Source: Onishia niordana (lineage in GTDB: Bacteria; Pseudomonadota; Gammaproteobacteria; Pseudomonadales; Halomonadaceae). From it: a stretch of 64,000 nt of DNA. Position 1 is the first letter of the stretch, and each line of letters opens with the position of its first letter. The stretch is taken from NCBI RefSeq assembly GCF_004798965.1, contig NZ_SDSD01000002.1:124001-188000 (forward strand). Direction: 5' to 3'. The position numbers and the translations under genes are program-made. The notes under the pieces are model-generated. The model searched no databases. It was not told the origin of the DNA and saw only the letters and a program-made list of their open reading frames with translations. Positions 23,292 through 30,901 of this stretch are shown one piece after another.

Positions 23292-23321
23292 AAGGGGAGG
23301 CCAATCGGCCTCCCCTTTTTA
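23292..23321 (+). terminator. Rho-independent terminator of aceA
   Basis: A 9-bp perfect GC stem (23294-23302 with 23307-23315), loop AATC, followed by TTTTTT. It lies 36 bases after the aceA stop. Confidence 0.93.
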
Positions 23322-23687
23322 ATGGCGCTCACTTTAGCGACCAAACCAACATTTCATGAAAGATATCGACAACATCAACGACGTAAAGAACCGCCTGTAG
23401 TTAGGCTACAACATGTCGTGATGCCAATGAGGCATGGTTGATTCTGCTGTGCTGCACCATAGTCAAGTCACAGCACAGGCAAGCGCATCGCTACCCCGAT
23501 TAACGCTCTCCTGCACTGGGCTACAACACGGGCGCTCCCATTGATGATCCAAGCGCCTTGGGCGATGGTCTTTCCAAGCTTGTGACCACTTCGCATCTGC
23601 AGCATCGGGCACTTACCCGGCCCGGCATGAGTAGCAAACGCCACATAAACGCCATCGTGAATGGCCACTGCACAAAAGGTGTTACAC
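23322..23687 (+). promoter_or_regulatory. Upstream region of the 72-codon gene, sharing motifs with aceA
   Basis: This 366-base stretch holds no gene I can support. It repeats the aceA elements: TGTAG-N5-CTACAA at 23396-23411, ACCATAGTCA at 23456-23465 (identical to 21413-21422), and GGCTACAACAC at 23519-23529 (identical 11-mer at 21499-21509). ACCATAGTCA is bracketed by a 7-base inverted repeat, TGTGCTG at 23448-23454 and CAGCACA at 23471-23477. Confidence 0.65.
23395..23411. promoter_or_regulatory. Operator candidate matching the aceA palindrome
   Basis: CTGTAG-N5-CTACAA: 11 of 12 half-site positions match the perfect TTGTAG-N5-CTACAA site upstream of aceA, with the same spacing. It could bind the same regulator. 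Confidence 0.55.
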
Positions 23688-23906
23688 ATGAACTGCATCG
23701 AACTGACCCACCAAGCCGATCTCATTGCCAGCACATTCAGCAAGCAGGAACTCGCCAAACTGGTGGTAGCCCTGAAAGGCAACGGGGAATCCCTGCAGCA
23801 CGCCGTCGAGGTCATCGATACTGTCGACAGCCGTGCAGGCTACTCACTCGATGATGCCTGGGACGAAGTATTGACCGGCGACACGCAAACACTTGAAGAA
23901 GAATAA
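23688..23906 (+). CDS. Uncharacterised 72-residue protein, co-regulated with aceA by motif sharing
   Basis: Starts MNCIELTHQADLIA, with AAGGTG 6 bases before the ATG. The body is helical in appearance (FSKQELAKLVVALKGNGESLQHAVEVIDTV) and the C-terminus is acidic, ending LEEE. It has one cysteine, no membrane segment and no signal peptide, so it should be a small soluble cytosolic protein. I do not recognise a family. A good ribosome site, a terminator and an upstream region sharing three motifs with aceA argue that it is a real gene under the same control. A role in glyoxylate-shunt regulation is only inference. Confidence 0.75.
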   Translation: MNCIELTHQADLIASTFSKQELAKLVVALKGNGESLQHAVEVIDTVDSRAGYSLDDAWDEVLTGDTQTLEEE

Positions 23907-23942
23907 TCCCTCCCGGCGCTAATAAAAGACGGACCACTGGCT

Positions 23943-23969
23943 CATCCCGCAATGCGGGATGGGCTTTTT
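23943..23969 (+). terminator. Rho-independent terminator of the 72-codon gene
   Basis: An 8-bp perfect stem (CATCCCGC at 23943-23950 with GCGGGATG at 23954-23961), loop AAT, then GGC and five T. Confidence 0.85.
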
Positions 23970-24189
23970 CATGGTGAAGCACTCAAGGGACAACTCCTCA
24001 CCTTTCTCTACTCATTCCTTGCCCAATATGCCCCGGACAGGCAATGCTAAGGACACGACGAGAATTTTCAGCCAACGAGCGACTGGTCGAGCACCGGGAA
24101 TGGCGTTAGACTAATTATCAAACAGCGTTCTATATTGGTTTGGCGCACACCCTGTCACCCCTATCGCGCCATCAACAGGAGACCTCCCC

Positions 24190-24672
24190 ATGCCCCACCT
24201 CAAGACACACGCCCTGCTCCCCCTGTTGGCCGCCGGCCTACTGACGCTCGCTGGCTGTGCCAACACCAGTCCCTATTCGGGTGATGTGTACCGTGGCAAC
24301 CAGGCGCAGACCGCCCAGACGGTTAGCTATGGCACCATCACCGCACTTCGCCAAGTGCAGATTCAAGCAAGCGACCAGAACAGCGGTGCGCTCGGCGGCA
24401 TTGGCGGCGCCGTGATCGGCGGCCTACTGGGCAACCAGATCGGCGGAGGCTCGGGCAGGACACTTGCGACAGCAGCCGGTGCAATTGGCGGTAGCGTGGC
24501 CGGCAAGAAGGTCGAAGACACCGCTAACCGAACCGCGGCCTGGGAGATGGAAATACGTCGCGACAGCGGGCAGAGCGTCATTGTGGTACAGAAAGCCGAT
24601 CGCGCTTTCCAAGTCGGCCAACGGGTGCGACTGATTGGCAGCGGCGCCAACCTGAGCGTCGCGCCCTACTGA
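24190..24672 (+). CDS. slyB: SlyB-like glycine-zipper outer-membrane lipoprotein
   Basis: The 160-residue precursor has a lipoprotein signal peptide ending LTLAGC, with the lipidated cysteine near residue 23. After YRGNQAQTAQTVSYGTI comes a glycine-zipper segment (GGIGGAVIGGLLGNQIGGGSGRTLATAAGAIGGSVAGKKV) of the kind that forms helical hairpins in membranes, read here in short pieces: GGAVIGGLLG and GAIGGSVAG. The C-terminus, QSVIVVQKADRAFQVGQRVRLI, matches SlyB/Pcp proteins, which stabilise the outer membrane. AGGAG lies 8 bases before the ATG. The next gene is convergent. Confidence 0.88.
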   Translation: MPHLKTHALLPLLAAGLLTLAGCANTSPYSGDVYRGNQAQTAQTVSYGTITALRQVQIQASDQNSGALGGIGGAVIGGLLGNQIGGGSGRTLATAAGAIGGSVAGKKVEDTANRTAAWEMEIRRDSGQSVIVVQKADRAFQVGQRVRLIGSGANLSVAPY

Positions 24673-24732
24673 AAGAAGACACGATACGTGCCCGAGAACT
24701 CGGCAAGAAAAATCTGACAAGCCTTCAGAACG

Positions 24733-24764
24733 CAAAAAGGCCCGCGAGTATGCTCGCGGGCCTA
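24733..24764 (-). terminator. Terminator between slyB and the convergent small membrane protein gene
   Basis: A 10-bp perfect GC stem (24739-24748 with 24753-24762) with a T-run of five on the minus strand (24734-24738). It can serve the leftward gene ending at 24921, and probably also slyB. Confidence 0.75.
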
Positions 24765-24827
24765 GTCGTTGCTGATAGTCGTTACTTTCAGTCGTGCTGA
24801 CAGTTGTTGCTTTTAGTCATTGCCACC
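24764..24827. repeat. Degenerate 13-nt tandem repeat, five copies
   Basis: Units starting AGTCGTTGCTGAT, AGTCGTTACTTTC, AGTCGTGCTGAC (one base shorter), AGTTGTTGCTTTT and AGTCATTGCCACC follow one another without gaps between the slyB terminator hairpin and the small membrane gene. No open frame uses it. Confidence 0.6.
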
Positions 24828-24920
24828 TAGCGTGACATCGACGCTAACCATTCAAGGGCTCTACCCGGGGCTCGTCGAGGAATAGGACCCTAGAGCAGTA
24901 GCCAAGTTCTGTACCTTGGC

Positions 24921-25205
24921 TCAGTGCATCTTGACCCGATCCATGATCCAACCAACCAGACTCTTGCCAAGCCACACGATCAACGCCAAGAGGATCACGG
25001 TGAATATCATATCGACCGGGCGAATCAAGGCAGTGGCGCCTAGCACGGCAATGGCCGGGCACCAGACCCAGCGATCGTCGCCACCACTGACCAGCAGCGA
25101 CGGCATTTTTTGCTCGAAGAAGGTTCCCAACCCCCCGCTCCAGCTCTTAACGGTCAATAACAGGATCACGGCAAAGGCGATCAGCCAGATCAGCGTCACG
25201 GTCAT
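24921..25205 (-). CDS. Small two-helix inner-membrane protein, unknown function
   Basis: The 94-residue protein begins MTVTLIWLIAFAVILLLTVKSW, a membrane helix. It then has a short segment with a tryptophan pair (DDRWVWCPA), followed by hydrophobic stretches IAVLGATALIRPVDMIFTVILLALIVWLG, so two or three membrane passes are likely. Start at 25205 with GGAG 9 bases upstream; an ATG at 25211 is too close to that site, and the frame continues to 25403 without support. I recognise no family. It is convergent with slyB and divergent from the SlyD-type isomerase gene. Confidence 0.7.
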   Translation of the reverse strand: MTVTLIWLIAFAVILLLTVKSWSGGLGTFFEQKMPSLLVSGGDDRWVWCPAIAVLGATALIRPVDMIFTVILLALIVWLGKSLVGWIMDRVKMH

Positions 25206-25421
25206 GGACATTCTCTCCAGCGGGATTTTGGTCAGATGTAAGGGCGATAGATAATCAGACTCAGGGTATCCCTGCCCCGCGCTGCACGCAACTGCCACCC
25301 ACAGGCTTGAATCAACGTCATGATCTACCCTTAGAAGCTGAAAAAATCCCAGCCGCCCCTGACAGCCCTTGCACCATCGCGTTACCATTAGCGCGACATG
25401 CACTCACCGAAAGGTCCCCCA

Positions 25422-25904
25422 ATGCAAATTCAGCAGAACTCCGTAGTCGCGTTCCACTACACCCTGAAAAATGATTCTGGTGAGGTGCTGGACAGCTCCG
25501 AAGGTCGCGAGCCGCTTACCTACATGCACGGTTCCGGCAACATCATCCCGGGCCTGGAAAAAGAGCTCGAAGGTAAGGCTGACGGCGACAAGCTGCAAGT
25601 AGCCGTTACACCGGAAGAAGGCTACGGCGAAATCCAGGAAGGCCTGGTGCAAGAAGTGCCGCGTGATGCCTTCCAGGGTGTCGAAGACGTGCAGCCGGGC
25701 ATGCAGTTCCAGGCTCAGACTCAGGGCGGCCCGCTGATGGTCACCGTGACTCAGGTTGAAGGTGACACCGTCACCGTCGATGGCAACCACCCGCTGGCCG
25801 GCCAGAATCTGAACTTCGACGTCGAAATCGCCGAAGTGCGTGAAGCAAGCGACGAAGAAGTCGAGCACGGCCACGTGCACGGCGAAGGTGGCGTTGAGCA
25901 CTAA
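25422..25904 (+). CDS. slyD: SlyD-type FKBP peptidyl-prolyl isomerase
   Basis: Prolyl isomerase and chaperone of the cytosol. The 160-residue protein has an FKBP core split by an insert-in-flap domain: VVAFHYTLKNDSGEVLDSSEGREPLTYMHGSGNIIPGLEKELEGK, read as YTLKNDSGEVLD and GNIIPGLEKELEG, then PEEGYGE, QEVPRDAF and NHPLAGQNLNFDVEI. The tail HGHVHGEGGVEH is a short histidine-rich metal-binding end as in SlyD. Start at 25422 with AAAGGT upstream; an ATG at 25398 adds 8 residues. A strong terminator follows, so it is monocistronic. Confidence 0.92.
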   Translation: MQIQQNSVVAFHYTLKNDSGEVLDSSEGREPLTYMHGSGNIIPGLEKELEGKADGDKLQVAVTPEEGYGEIQEGLVQEVPRDAFQGVEDVQPGMQFQAQTQGGPLMVTVTQVEGDTVTVDGNHPLAGQNLNFDVEIAEVREASDEEVEHGHVHGEGGVEH

Positions 25905-25943
25905 GCTCTGCCGCACTGCTTCAGCTAACGCTGACACGCAAAA

Positions 25944-25971
25944 GGGGCAGCCCCAGGGCTGCCCCTTTTTT
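25944..25971 (+). terminator. Rho-independent terminator of the slyD-type gene
   Basis: GGGGCAGCCC at 25944-25953 pairs with GGGCTGCCCC at 25956-25965, followed by TTTTTT (25966-25971). It is 40 bases past the stop. Confidence 0.92.
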
Positions 25972-26024
25972 GTGCATCAGATACTAGATCCCCTCCAGAT
26001 TCTGCGGATAGCCATCGACACCCT

Positions 26025-26726
26025 CTACTGACCCGGGCAGCGCGATGGATTAGGCGAATCGGAAAAATGCAGCCGCGCATAACTGGCACTCGCATCCCCT
26101 CCCGCATTATCGCCATCGGTCATCAGGGCAACGCCACTCAGGCGCTCAGGCCGCTCGCCAAACAAGCGACTGAAGTCCTCACGTACATCGCGTACCTCGG
26201 CCATCCACTCCCCAACCGGCGCTTCCTTACCCTGCAGTGCCAGCAGTTGAGCACGGTCGGTAAACGCATTTGCCCAGGCACTACCCGCTGACTGATTCGA
26301 TGACCAGACATAGTTCACCGACTGCACCTGGAACGGCAGCCAGCCGGTCTTGCGCGCCACGTAGACTCGCGCCGGGTAATCATCGCCTGCCTTGGTCGTT
26401 TCACGAAGCCCGGGATAGGTTGAAGTGACGCGCCAGCACCAGTGCAGATAGGGGGTGCGATTCAGGTCGATGTCCTGCTCCAGGTACTTGGCCGACGCCT
26501 GACCACGGGCCCGTGCCTGAAGCACCTGCTCCCCTTGCTCTTCTACCAGTTGGTAATCGGTCTCTCCGTCGAAAGAACGTGTCGGCCAATTACGTATGTC
26601 GCTTGGACTGAAAGCCGTCTCGGCGGCCAACAGCGGTTGCGAAAAGGAAACCGACGCCCCGCCTGCCAGCAGCATGCCCATTAGCCCAGCGAGGGTCGAT
26701 GTGACGTGCCGTTTTCCTTGTTTCAT
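26025..26726 (-). CDS. DUF3047 exported protein
   Basis: The 233-residue precursor has a signal peptide (MKQGKRHVTSTLAGLMGMLLAGGASVSFSQ, hydrophobic core LAGLMGMLLAG, likely cut near AAE). The DUF3047 core follows: AKYLEQDIDLNRTPYLHWCWRV, GDDYPARVYVARK, VNYVWSS, RDVREDFSRLFGE and ALMTDGDNAGGDASASYARLHFS. The fold looks like a carbohydrate-binding or lectin-like beta-sandwich; its function is not established. The ATG at 26726 has AGAGGGA upstream and overlaps the phosphatidyltransferase stop (ATGA), making it third in a tightly coupled operon with a membrane oxidoreductase fusion and a lipid-headgroup enzyme. Confidence 0.85.
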   Translation of the reverse strand: MKQGKRHVTSTLAGLMGMLLAGGASVSFSQPLLAAETAFSPSDIRNWPTRSFDGETDYQLVEEQGEQVLQARARGQASAKYLEQDIDLNRTPYLHWCWRVTSTYPGLRETTKAGDDYPARVYVARKTGWLPFQVQSVNYVWSSNQSAGSAWANAFTDRAQLLALQGKEAPVGEWMAEVRDVREDFSRLFGERPERLSGVALMTDGDNAGGDASASYARLHFSDSPNPSRCPGQ

Positions 26727-27349
26727 GCGCGTCCCTCTTGAGCCTTGATGGTATGAAAGCCGCCCCATAGTCGAGTACCGGTCGTCAGCAGGCAGGCCGC
26801 AGCAAAGACCGACGCCAGCACGGCAAACTGCTCGGGCCACAGGCAGAAGGCCACAAAAGCCAGGATGGTTTCGGTGCCCTCGGTGAGGCCATGCAGGTAG
26901 TAGAAGGCTTTGCTCTCGAAGCTGGGCCTTGCCAGGTCGTGCTTGGCGGCCATGATGGCGAAGGCCAGAAAGGAGCTGCCGGTACCCACAAAGGCGAACA
27001 GCAATAGCGCTGCGGCCAGCGCATTGGCTGGCGGATTCGCCAGGGCGAAGCCCAGCACCACCGCGGCATAGAACAGGAAGTCGAGGCCGATATCCAGGAA
27101 ACCACCGGCGTCGCTTGATTGCCCGGTGTGGCGCGCCAGGGCACCATCCAGACCATCGCCCAGGCGGTTGACGAGGATCGCCACCAGCGCCCAGCCATAG
27201 GCCTGCTGCGCCAACAGTGGCAGCGCCAACATGCCGATCAGGAAACTGGCTACCGTCACCTGGCTGGGGGTCACGCCTCGTCCAGCAAGCCCCTTGGCAA
27301 GGCTAGCCAGCGGGGGCTTGATCCACTCATTGGTCCAGCGATCGAGCAT
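26723..27349 (-). CDS. CDP-alcohol phosphatidyltransferase family protein
   Basis: Integral membrane enzyme that joins a CDP-activated lipid to an alcohol, or a related headgroup. The 208-residue protein carries the full catalytic motif DxxDGxxARx8Gx3Dx3D: DGLDGALAR near residue 64, then G-FLD and IGLD. About six hydrophobic segments are visible (VTVASFLIGMLALPLLAQ, FLFYAAVVLGFAL, ALAAALLLFAFV, ILAFVAFCLW, VFAAACLLT). The headgroup alcohol cannot be read from sequence. Start at 27349 with GGAGTGAG upstream; the gene overlaps the end of the upstream fusion gene by 23 bases and the start of the DUF3047 gene by 4. Confidence 0.9.
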   Translation of the reverse strand: MLDRWTNEWIKPPLASLAKGLAGRGVTPSQVTVASFLIGMLALPLLAQQAYGWALVAILVNRLGDGLDGALARHTGQSSDAGGFLDIGLDFLFYAAVVLGFALANPPANALAAALLLFAFVGTGSSFLAFAIMAAKHDLARPSFESKAFYYLHGLTEGTETILAFVAFCLWPEQFAVLASVFAAACLLTTGTRLWGGFHTIKAQEGRA

Positions 27350-29558
27350 GGGACTCACTCCTTGTAGTCGAGCTCTTGGCGGTGGCCGATGAATGGGCGC
27401 TGCGACGCCGCCAGGCAAAGTAGCGCTCAAGCCAACCCAACAGCCGCTCGGGCTTATGGGCATTCTTCCACACCCCGGCGCTGGCCTTGGCGGCCTCAGA
27501 GAACGTCGGGTAGGGATGGATAGTCGCCAAGAGCTTGTTGAGGCCGATGCCGTGCGTCATGGCCAGCGTATACTCACCCAGCAGCTCACCGGCGCCGTGA
27601 CCCACAATGCTGGCCCCCAGAATCCGGTCCTTGCCCGGTACGGTCAGCACCTTGATGAAGCCTTCGGTGTGCTGATCGGCGATCGCCCGGTCAAGCTCCG
27701 AGAAGGCGTAGCGGGTCACTTCGACCTCCACGCCTTGAGCGGCGGCCTCACGCTCGTTGAGTCCCACCCTTGCAACCTCAGGGTCGCAGAAGGTCACCGC
27801 CGGCAGGTTGCGATAGTCGACGGTGAAGCGTTTGAACTCACCGAACAGGGCGTTGACCGTGGCATGCCAGGCCTGATGAGCGCTGGCATGAGTCAGCTGG
27901 AAGGGGCCGGCCACATCACCACAGGCCCAGATGTTCGGGTGCAGGCTGCGTAGAGTGCCATCGACATCGATGGTGCCGTTGCCACGGGGCAGCACGCCGA
28001 GCCCCTCGAGGCCGAAGCCACTGACGTTGGCCTCCCGGCCCACCGCCACCAGCAGCCGATCGAAGATCAGCCGCTCGGTCTCCACGCCCTCGGGGCCATC
28101 ACGCTCAATGACCAGTACCCGACCACTGTCGCCATGACTGGGGCCCGGCTCAACCCGAACCGCCCGGGCGCCCAGCGCCACGCGCACGCCTTCGGCCTCT
28201 AGCCGGCTCTCGACTAGCTGGGCGATATCGCGATCCTCCTTCGCCAACAACTGAGAGCCACTTTGCACCATCGTCACGCGGCTGCCCAAGCGGGCGAAGC
28301 TCTGACCCAGCTCACAGCCGATCGGCCCACCGCCCAGCACCACGAGACGCTTGGGCAAGGATTCAAGCGCCCAGAGGTTATCGGACGTCAGCACATCGCG
28401 CTCTTCCAGGCCCTCGAGCTCAGGCACCCGCGGCCGGGCGCCGGTAGCAACAATCACATGCCGTGTGGTCAACACCCGCTCGCCGACGCGGACCTCCCAG
28501 GGCGTCTGCAACCAGGCATCGCCATGAACGACCTCAACGCCAAGACCGCGGTAGCGCTCAGGGCTATCATGAGGCTCGACCTCCTCGATGGCGCGATGGA
28601 CATGACCCATCACCGCAGAAAAATCGACCTCAGGCTCTGCGGCAGAAAGTCCAAACCGTTTGGCCTCGCGCATCTCCTGAGCGAGCCGAGCCGATCGAAT
28701 CAGCGCCTTCGAGGGCACGCAGCCGGTATTCAGGCAGTCGCCTCCCATCTTGTCGCGCTCGACAAGCGCCACCTTTGCCTTGACCGCCGCGCCGATATAA
28801 CTCGCTACCAGCCCGGCTGAGCCCGCGCCGATGACTACGATGTCGTAGTCGTAGTGCCGAGGCTTATCGTACTCACGAGCAATGCGGCGACGCTTGGCGA
28901 TCTCCACGATCCAGCGAGCCAACCAGGGGAAGACCCCGATCAGCGCAAAGGACGCCAGCAGGCCCGGCGACAATATGCCGCCCAGCGACTCGAGGGTTCC
29001 CAGCTCGCGTCCCGCGTTCACGAAGACAGCAGTGCCCGGCAGCATGCCCAGCTGGCTGACCCAGTAGAAGGTGACCAGGCGCATCCGGGTCAGCCCCATC
29101 ACCAGGTTGATGACAAAAAACGGGAACAAAGGGATCAGGCGCAGTGTGAACAGATAGAAGGCGCCCTCCCGTTCGATACCGCGATTGATGCGATCGAGCT
29201 GACGGGAAAAGCGCCGCTCCAAGGGCGAGCGAGCCAGGGTGCGGGCGATCAGAAAAGCAAGACTCGCCCCAATAGTGCTGGCGAAGGAAATGATCACCAG
29301 GCCCAGGCCAAGTCCGAACAGCGCCCCGCCGAGCAACGTCAATAAAGCGGCCCCCGGCAATGACAGCGCTGCCATCACGACGTAAAGGGCAAAAAAGCCG
29401 CCGATTACGGTCAGGGGATCATCGGCAAGCCAGGCTTGGAAGCGGGCCTGCTCAGCCTTAATGGCGTCAAGGGTCAGAAACTCATGGGCGCCACTCAAGT
29501 AAAAGGCGCCTATCACCAGGGCAATGAGGACAAGAATGACGAGGCGTTGTCGGTTCAA
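27327..29558 (-). CDS. TVP38/TMEM64 membrane domain fused to FAD-dependent disulfide oxidoreductase
   Basis: Two proteins in one 743-residue chain. Residues about 1-225 are a VTT/DedA-like domain: a first helix (LVILVLIALVIGAFYL), LSLPGAALLTLLGGALFG, the family motif RLIPLFPFFVINLVMGL, and WVSQLGMLPGTAVFVNAG. Residues about 238-715 are a class-I pyridine nucleotide-disulfide reductase: IVVIGAGSAGL for FAD, redox disulfide GGDCLNTGCVPSK, VLGGGPIGCELG for NAD(P)H, and a dimerisation domain with HPYPTFSE. The C-terminal HxxPTxxE is present, but there is no mercury-binding cysteine pair at the tail. The TTG start at 29558 has AAGGAG 8 bases upstream. Substrate unknown; first gene of the three-gene operon. 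Confidence 0.9.
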   Translation of the reverse strand: MNRQRLVILVLIALVIGAFYLSGAHEFLTLDAIKAEQARFQAWLADDPLTVIGGFFALYVVMAALSLPGAALLTLLGGALFGLGLGLVIISFASTIGASLAFLIARTLARSPLERRFSRQLDRINRGIEREGAFYLFTLRLIPLFPFFVINLVMGLTRMRLVTFYWVSQLGMLPGTAVFVNAGRELGTLESLGGILSPGLLASFALIGVFPWLARWIVEIAKRRRIAREYDKPRHYDYDIVVIGAGSAGLVASYIGAAVKAKVALVERDKMGGDCLNTGCVPSKALIRSARLAQEMREAKRFGLSAAEPEVDFSAVMGHVHRAIEEVEPHDSPERYRGLGVEVVHGDAWLQTPWEVRVGERVLTTRHVIVATGARPRVPELEGLEERDVLTSDNLWALESLPKRLVVLGGGPIGCELGQSFARLGSRVTMVQSGSQLLAKEDRDIAQLVESRLEAEGVRVALGARAVRVEPGPSHGDSGRVLVIERDGPEGVETERLIFDRLLVAVGREANVSGFGLEGLGVLPRGNGTIDVDGTLRSLHPNIWACGDVAGPFQLTHASAHQAWHATVNALFGEFKRFTVDYRNLPAVTFCDPEVARVGLNEREAAAQGVEVEVTRYAFSELDRAIADQHTEGFIKVLTVPGKDRILGASIVGHGAGELLGEYTLAMTHGIGLNKLLATIHPYPTFSEAAKASAGVWKNAHKPERLLGWLERYFAWRRRSAHSSATAKSSTTRSESHARSLDQ

Positions 29559-29840
29559 CAGAATAACTCCTTAACATGACGAATACGGTAGCGACTCAAG
29601 GGCCAGCCATGCCCATTGAGTCACATACCTAGATGCTTCCTTACAGACCGTATGCAGGCGACTGGCGCCGATGGCGACGGGCGAGCTATCGCTTGCCAAG
29701 AACGACAGCGGTCAAGCAACCGATTTTGCGCCCATCAAGAACGCCAACGCCAACTTCTGGCGAATATTGAGATCTCTGGCAGGGAACCCTTGTGCTGAGT
29801 TCCCATCCAACGAACACCCACCAACGCAAAGGGATTGACC

Positions 29841-30500
29841 ATGGCGCACTATCAGCATGCTGCTACACGCCTCATTAGCCCGGCGACTCGATGCCTCTTC
29901 AAAGCGCTGCCGCTAGCACTGGCCATCGGCGCTTCAGCCAATGCACTCGCCGCGGACTCAAAGGATGCGGTTTTCGCTGGTGGCTGCTTCTGGTGCATGG
30001 AAGAAGCCTACGACAAGGTGCCAGGCGTACTCGAGACCACATCGGGCTATAGTGGCGGCGCCGCAGACACCGCGACCTATCAGCAGGTCTCTGCGGAGCG
30101 CACCGATCATGCCGAAGTCGTGCGGGTGAAATATGACCCTGACGATGTCAGCTACGAGCAACTGCTCGAGGTTTTCTGGCGCAACATCGATCCCTTCGCC
30201 GTCGATCGCCAGTTTTGCGATGCCGGGAAATCCTATCGCAGCGCGATCTTCCCCATGAACGAAGAGCAGCGAGCCATGGCGAAGGCGAGTCTTGATGAGA
30301 TGCAGGCTCGCTTTGATCGCGAGATCGCCACGCAGATCGAAGACTTCAAGGCCTTCTATCCCGCCGAGGATTACCACCAGAACTACCACAAGACCAACAG
30401 CCTGAGATACAACTTCTACAAGTCGGCCTGTGGGCGAGTCGACCGTCTTGAGGAAGTGTGGGGCGATGAGGCGGGCACCCAGGGGGCGCTCAAGGGGTAG
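29841..30500 (+). CDS. msrA: Peptide-methionine (S)-S-oxide reductase, exported form
   Basis: Reduces the S-epimer of methionine sulfoxide in proteins. The 219-residue precursor has an N-terminal signal peptide (CLFKALPLALAIGASANALAAD), so it should act in the periplasm rather than the cytosol. The catalytic motif GGCFWCMEE is at about residues 47-55, followed by GYSGG, TDHAEVVRVKYDP, FCDAGKSYRSAIFP and YHQNYHK, all typical of MsrA. ATG at 29841 with AAGGGA 6 bases upstream; a TTG at 29835 is unlikely. Divergent from the membrane oxidoreductase fusion gene across a 280-base gap. A periplasmic electron donor is not encoded next to it. Confidence 0.92.
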   Translation: MAHYQHAATRLISPATRCLFKALPLALAIGASANALAADSKDAVFAGGCFWCMEEAYDKVPGVLETTSGYSGGAADTATYQQVSAERTDHAEVVRVKYDPDDVSYEQLLEVFWRNIDPFAVDRQFCDAGKSYRSAIFPMNEEQRAMAKASLDEMQARFDREIATQIEDFKAFYPAEDYHQNYHKTNSLRYNFYKSACGRVDRLEEVWGDEAGTQGALKG

Positions 30501-30807
30501 TCTTAACTGACCGATCGCATCGCCACAACCCGATACTCAGCGCGGCAGTAGCCATCAGCATCAGCTCGGCGGCCAAAATTACCCCACGCCAGCCGCCTAG
30601 CTGCCAGAAAGCTCAAGATAAAAGCCTCCAAGACTTGCCCCCAGATGTGAGGCGGCTAATGCCAGGGTCGCACAGGACATGGCCAGGCTTGCCATCATCG
30701 TGGAGACGCCGAAAGTAGCGCGCAGTTCAGGCAGCAGCGGCTGGGGAGCGTAGAAATTGATGAAGACGATGAAGGAGCCCAGGCTGAGGGCCAGGGAAGT
30801 ACGCCAT
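30490..30807 (-). pseudogene. Collapsed MFS transporter remnant (YnfM-like)
   Basis: Read leftward, 30807 to about 30660 translates to RTSLALSLGSFIVFINFYAPQPLLPEL and FGVSTMMASLAMS, the conserved first helices of YnfM-type MFS transporters. It then jumps straight into a C-terminal-type segment (ASHLGASLGGFY), and after a one-base shift near 30615 continues with FWQLGGWRGVILAAEL to a stop at 30490-30492. So roughly 280 central residues are missing, the frame is broken, and a stop precedes the first preserved codon with no start. This is a deletion relic, not a working gene. The rest of 30808-30901 shows nothing. Confidence 0.75.
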
Positions 30808-30901
30808 CAATCACACGTGTGAGCTTGAATCATGAGATGCCAGTCATGGGGCACTCGCAAGAGACGGGCCACATCGAGACAATCTCGGTGACACCCTCGG
30901 T

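Noticed and set aside
27327..29558. Mercuric reductase (merA) identity for the fusion protein
   Set aside because: The redox CLNTGC disulfide is shared by all class-I reductases; the C-terminal vicinal cysteines and heavy-metal domain of MerA are absent, and no mer genes are nearby.
30501..30840. Intact small genes between msrA and the NlpC gene
   Set aside because: All readable similarity there is to the two ends of one MFS transporter with a frame shift and no start, so it is a relic.
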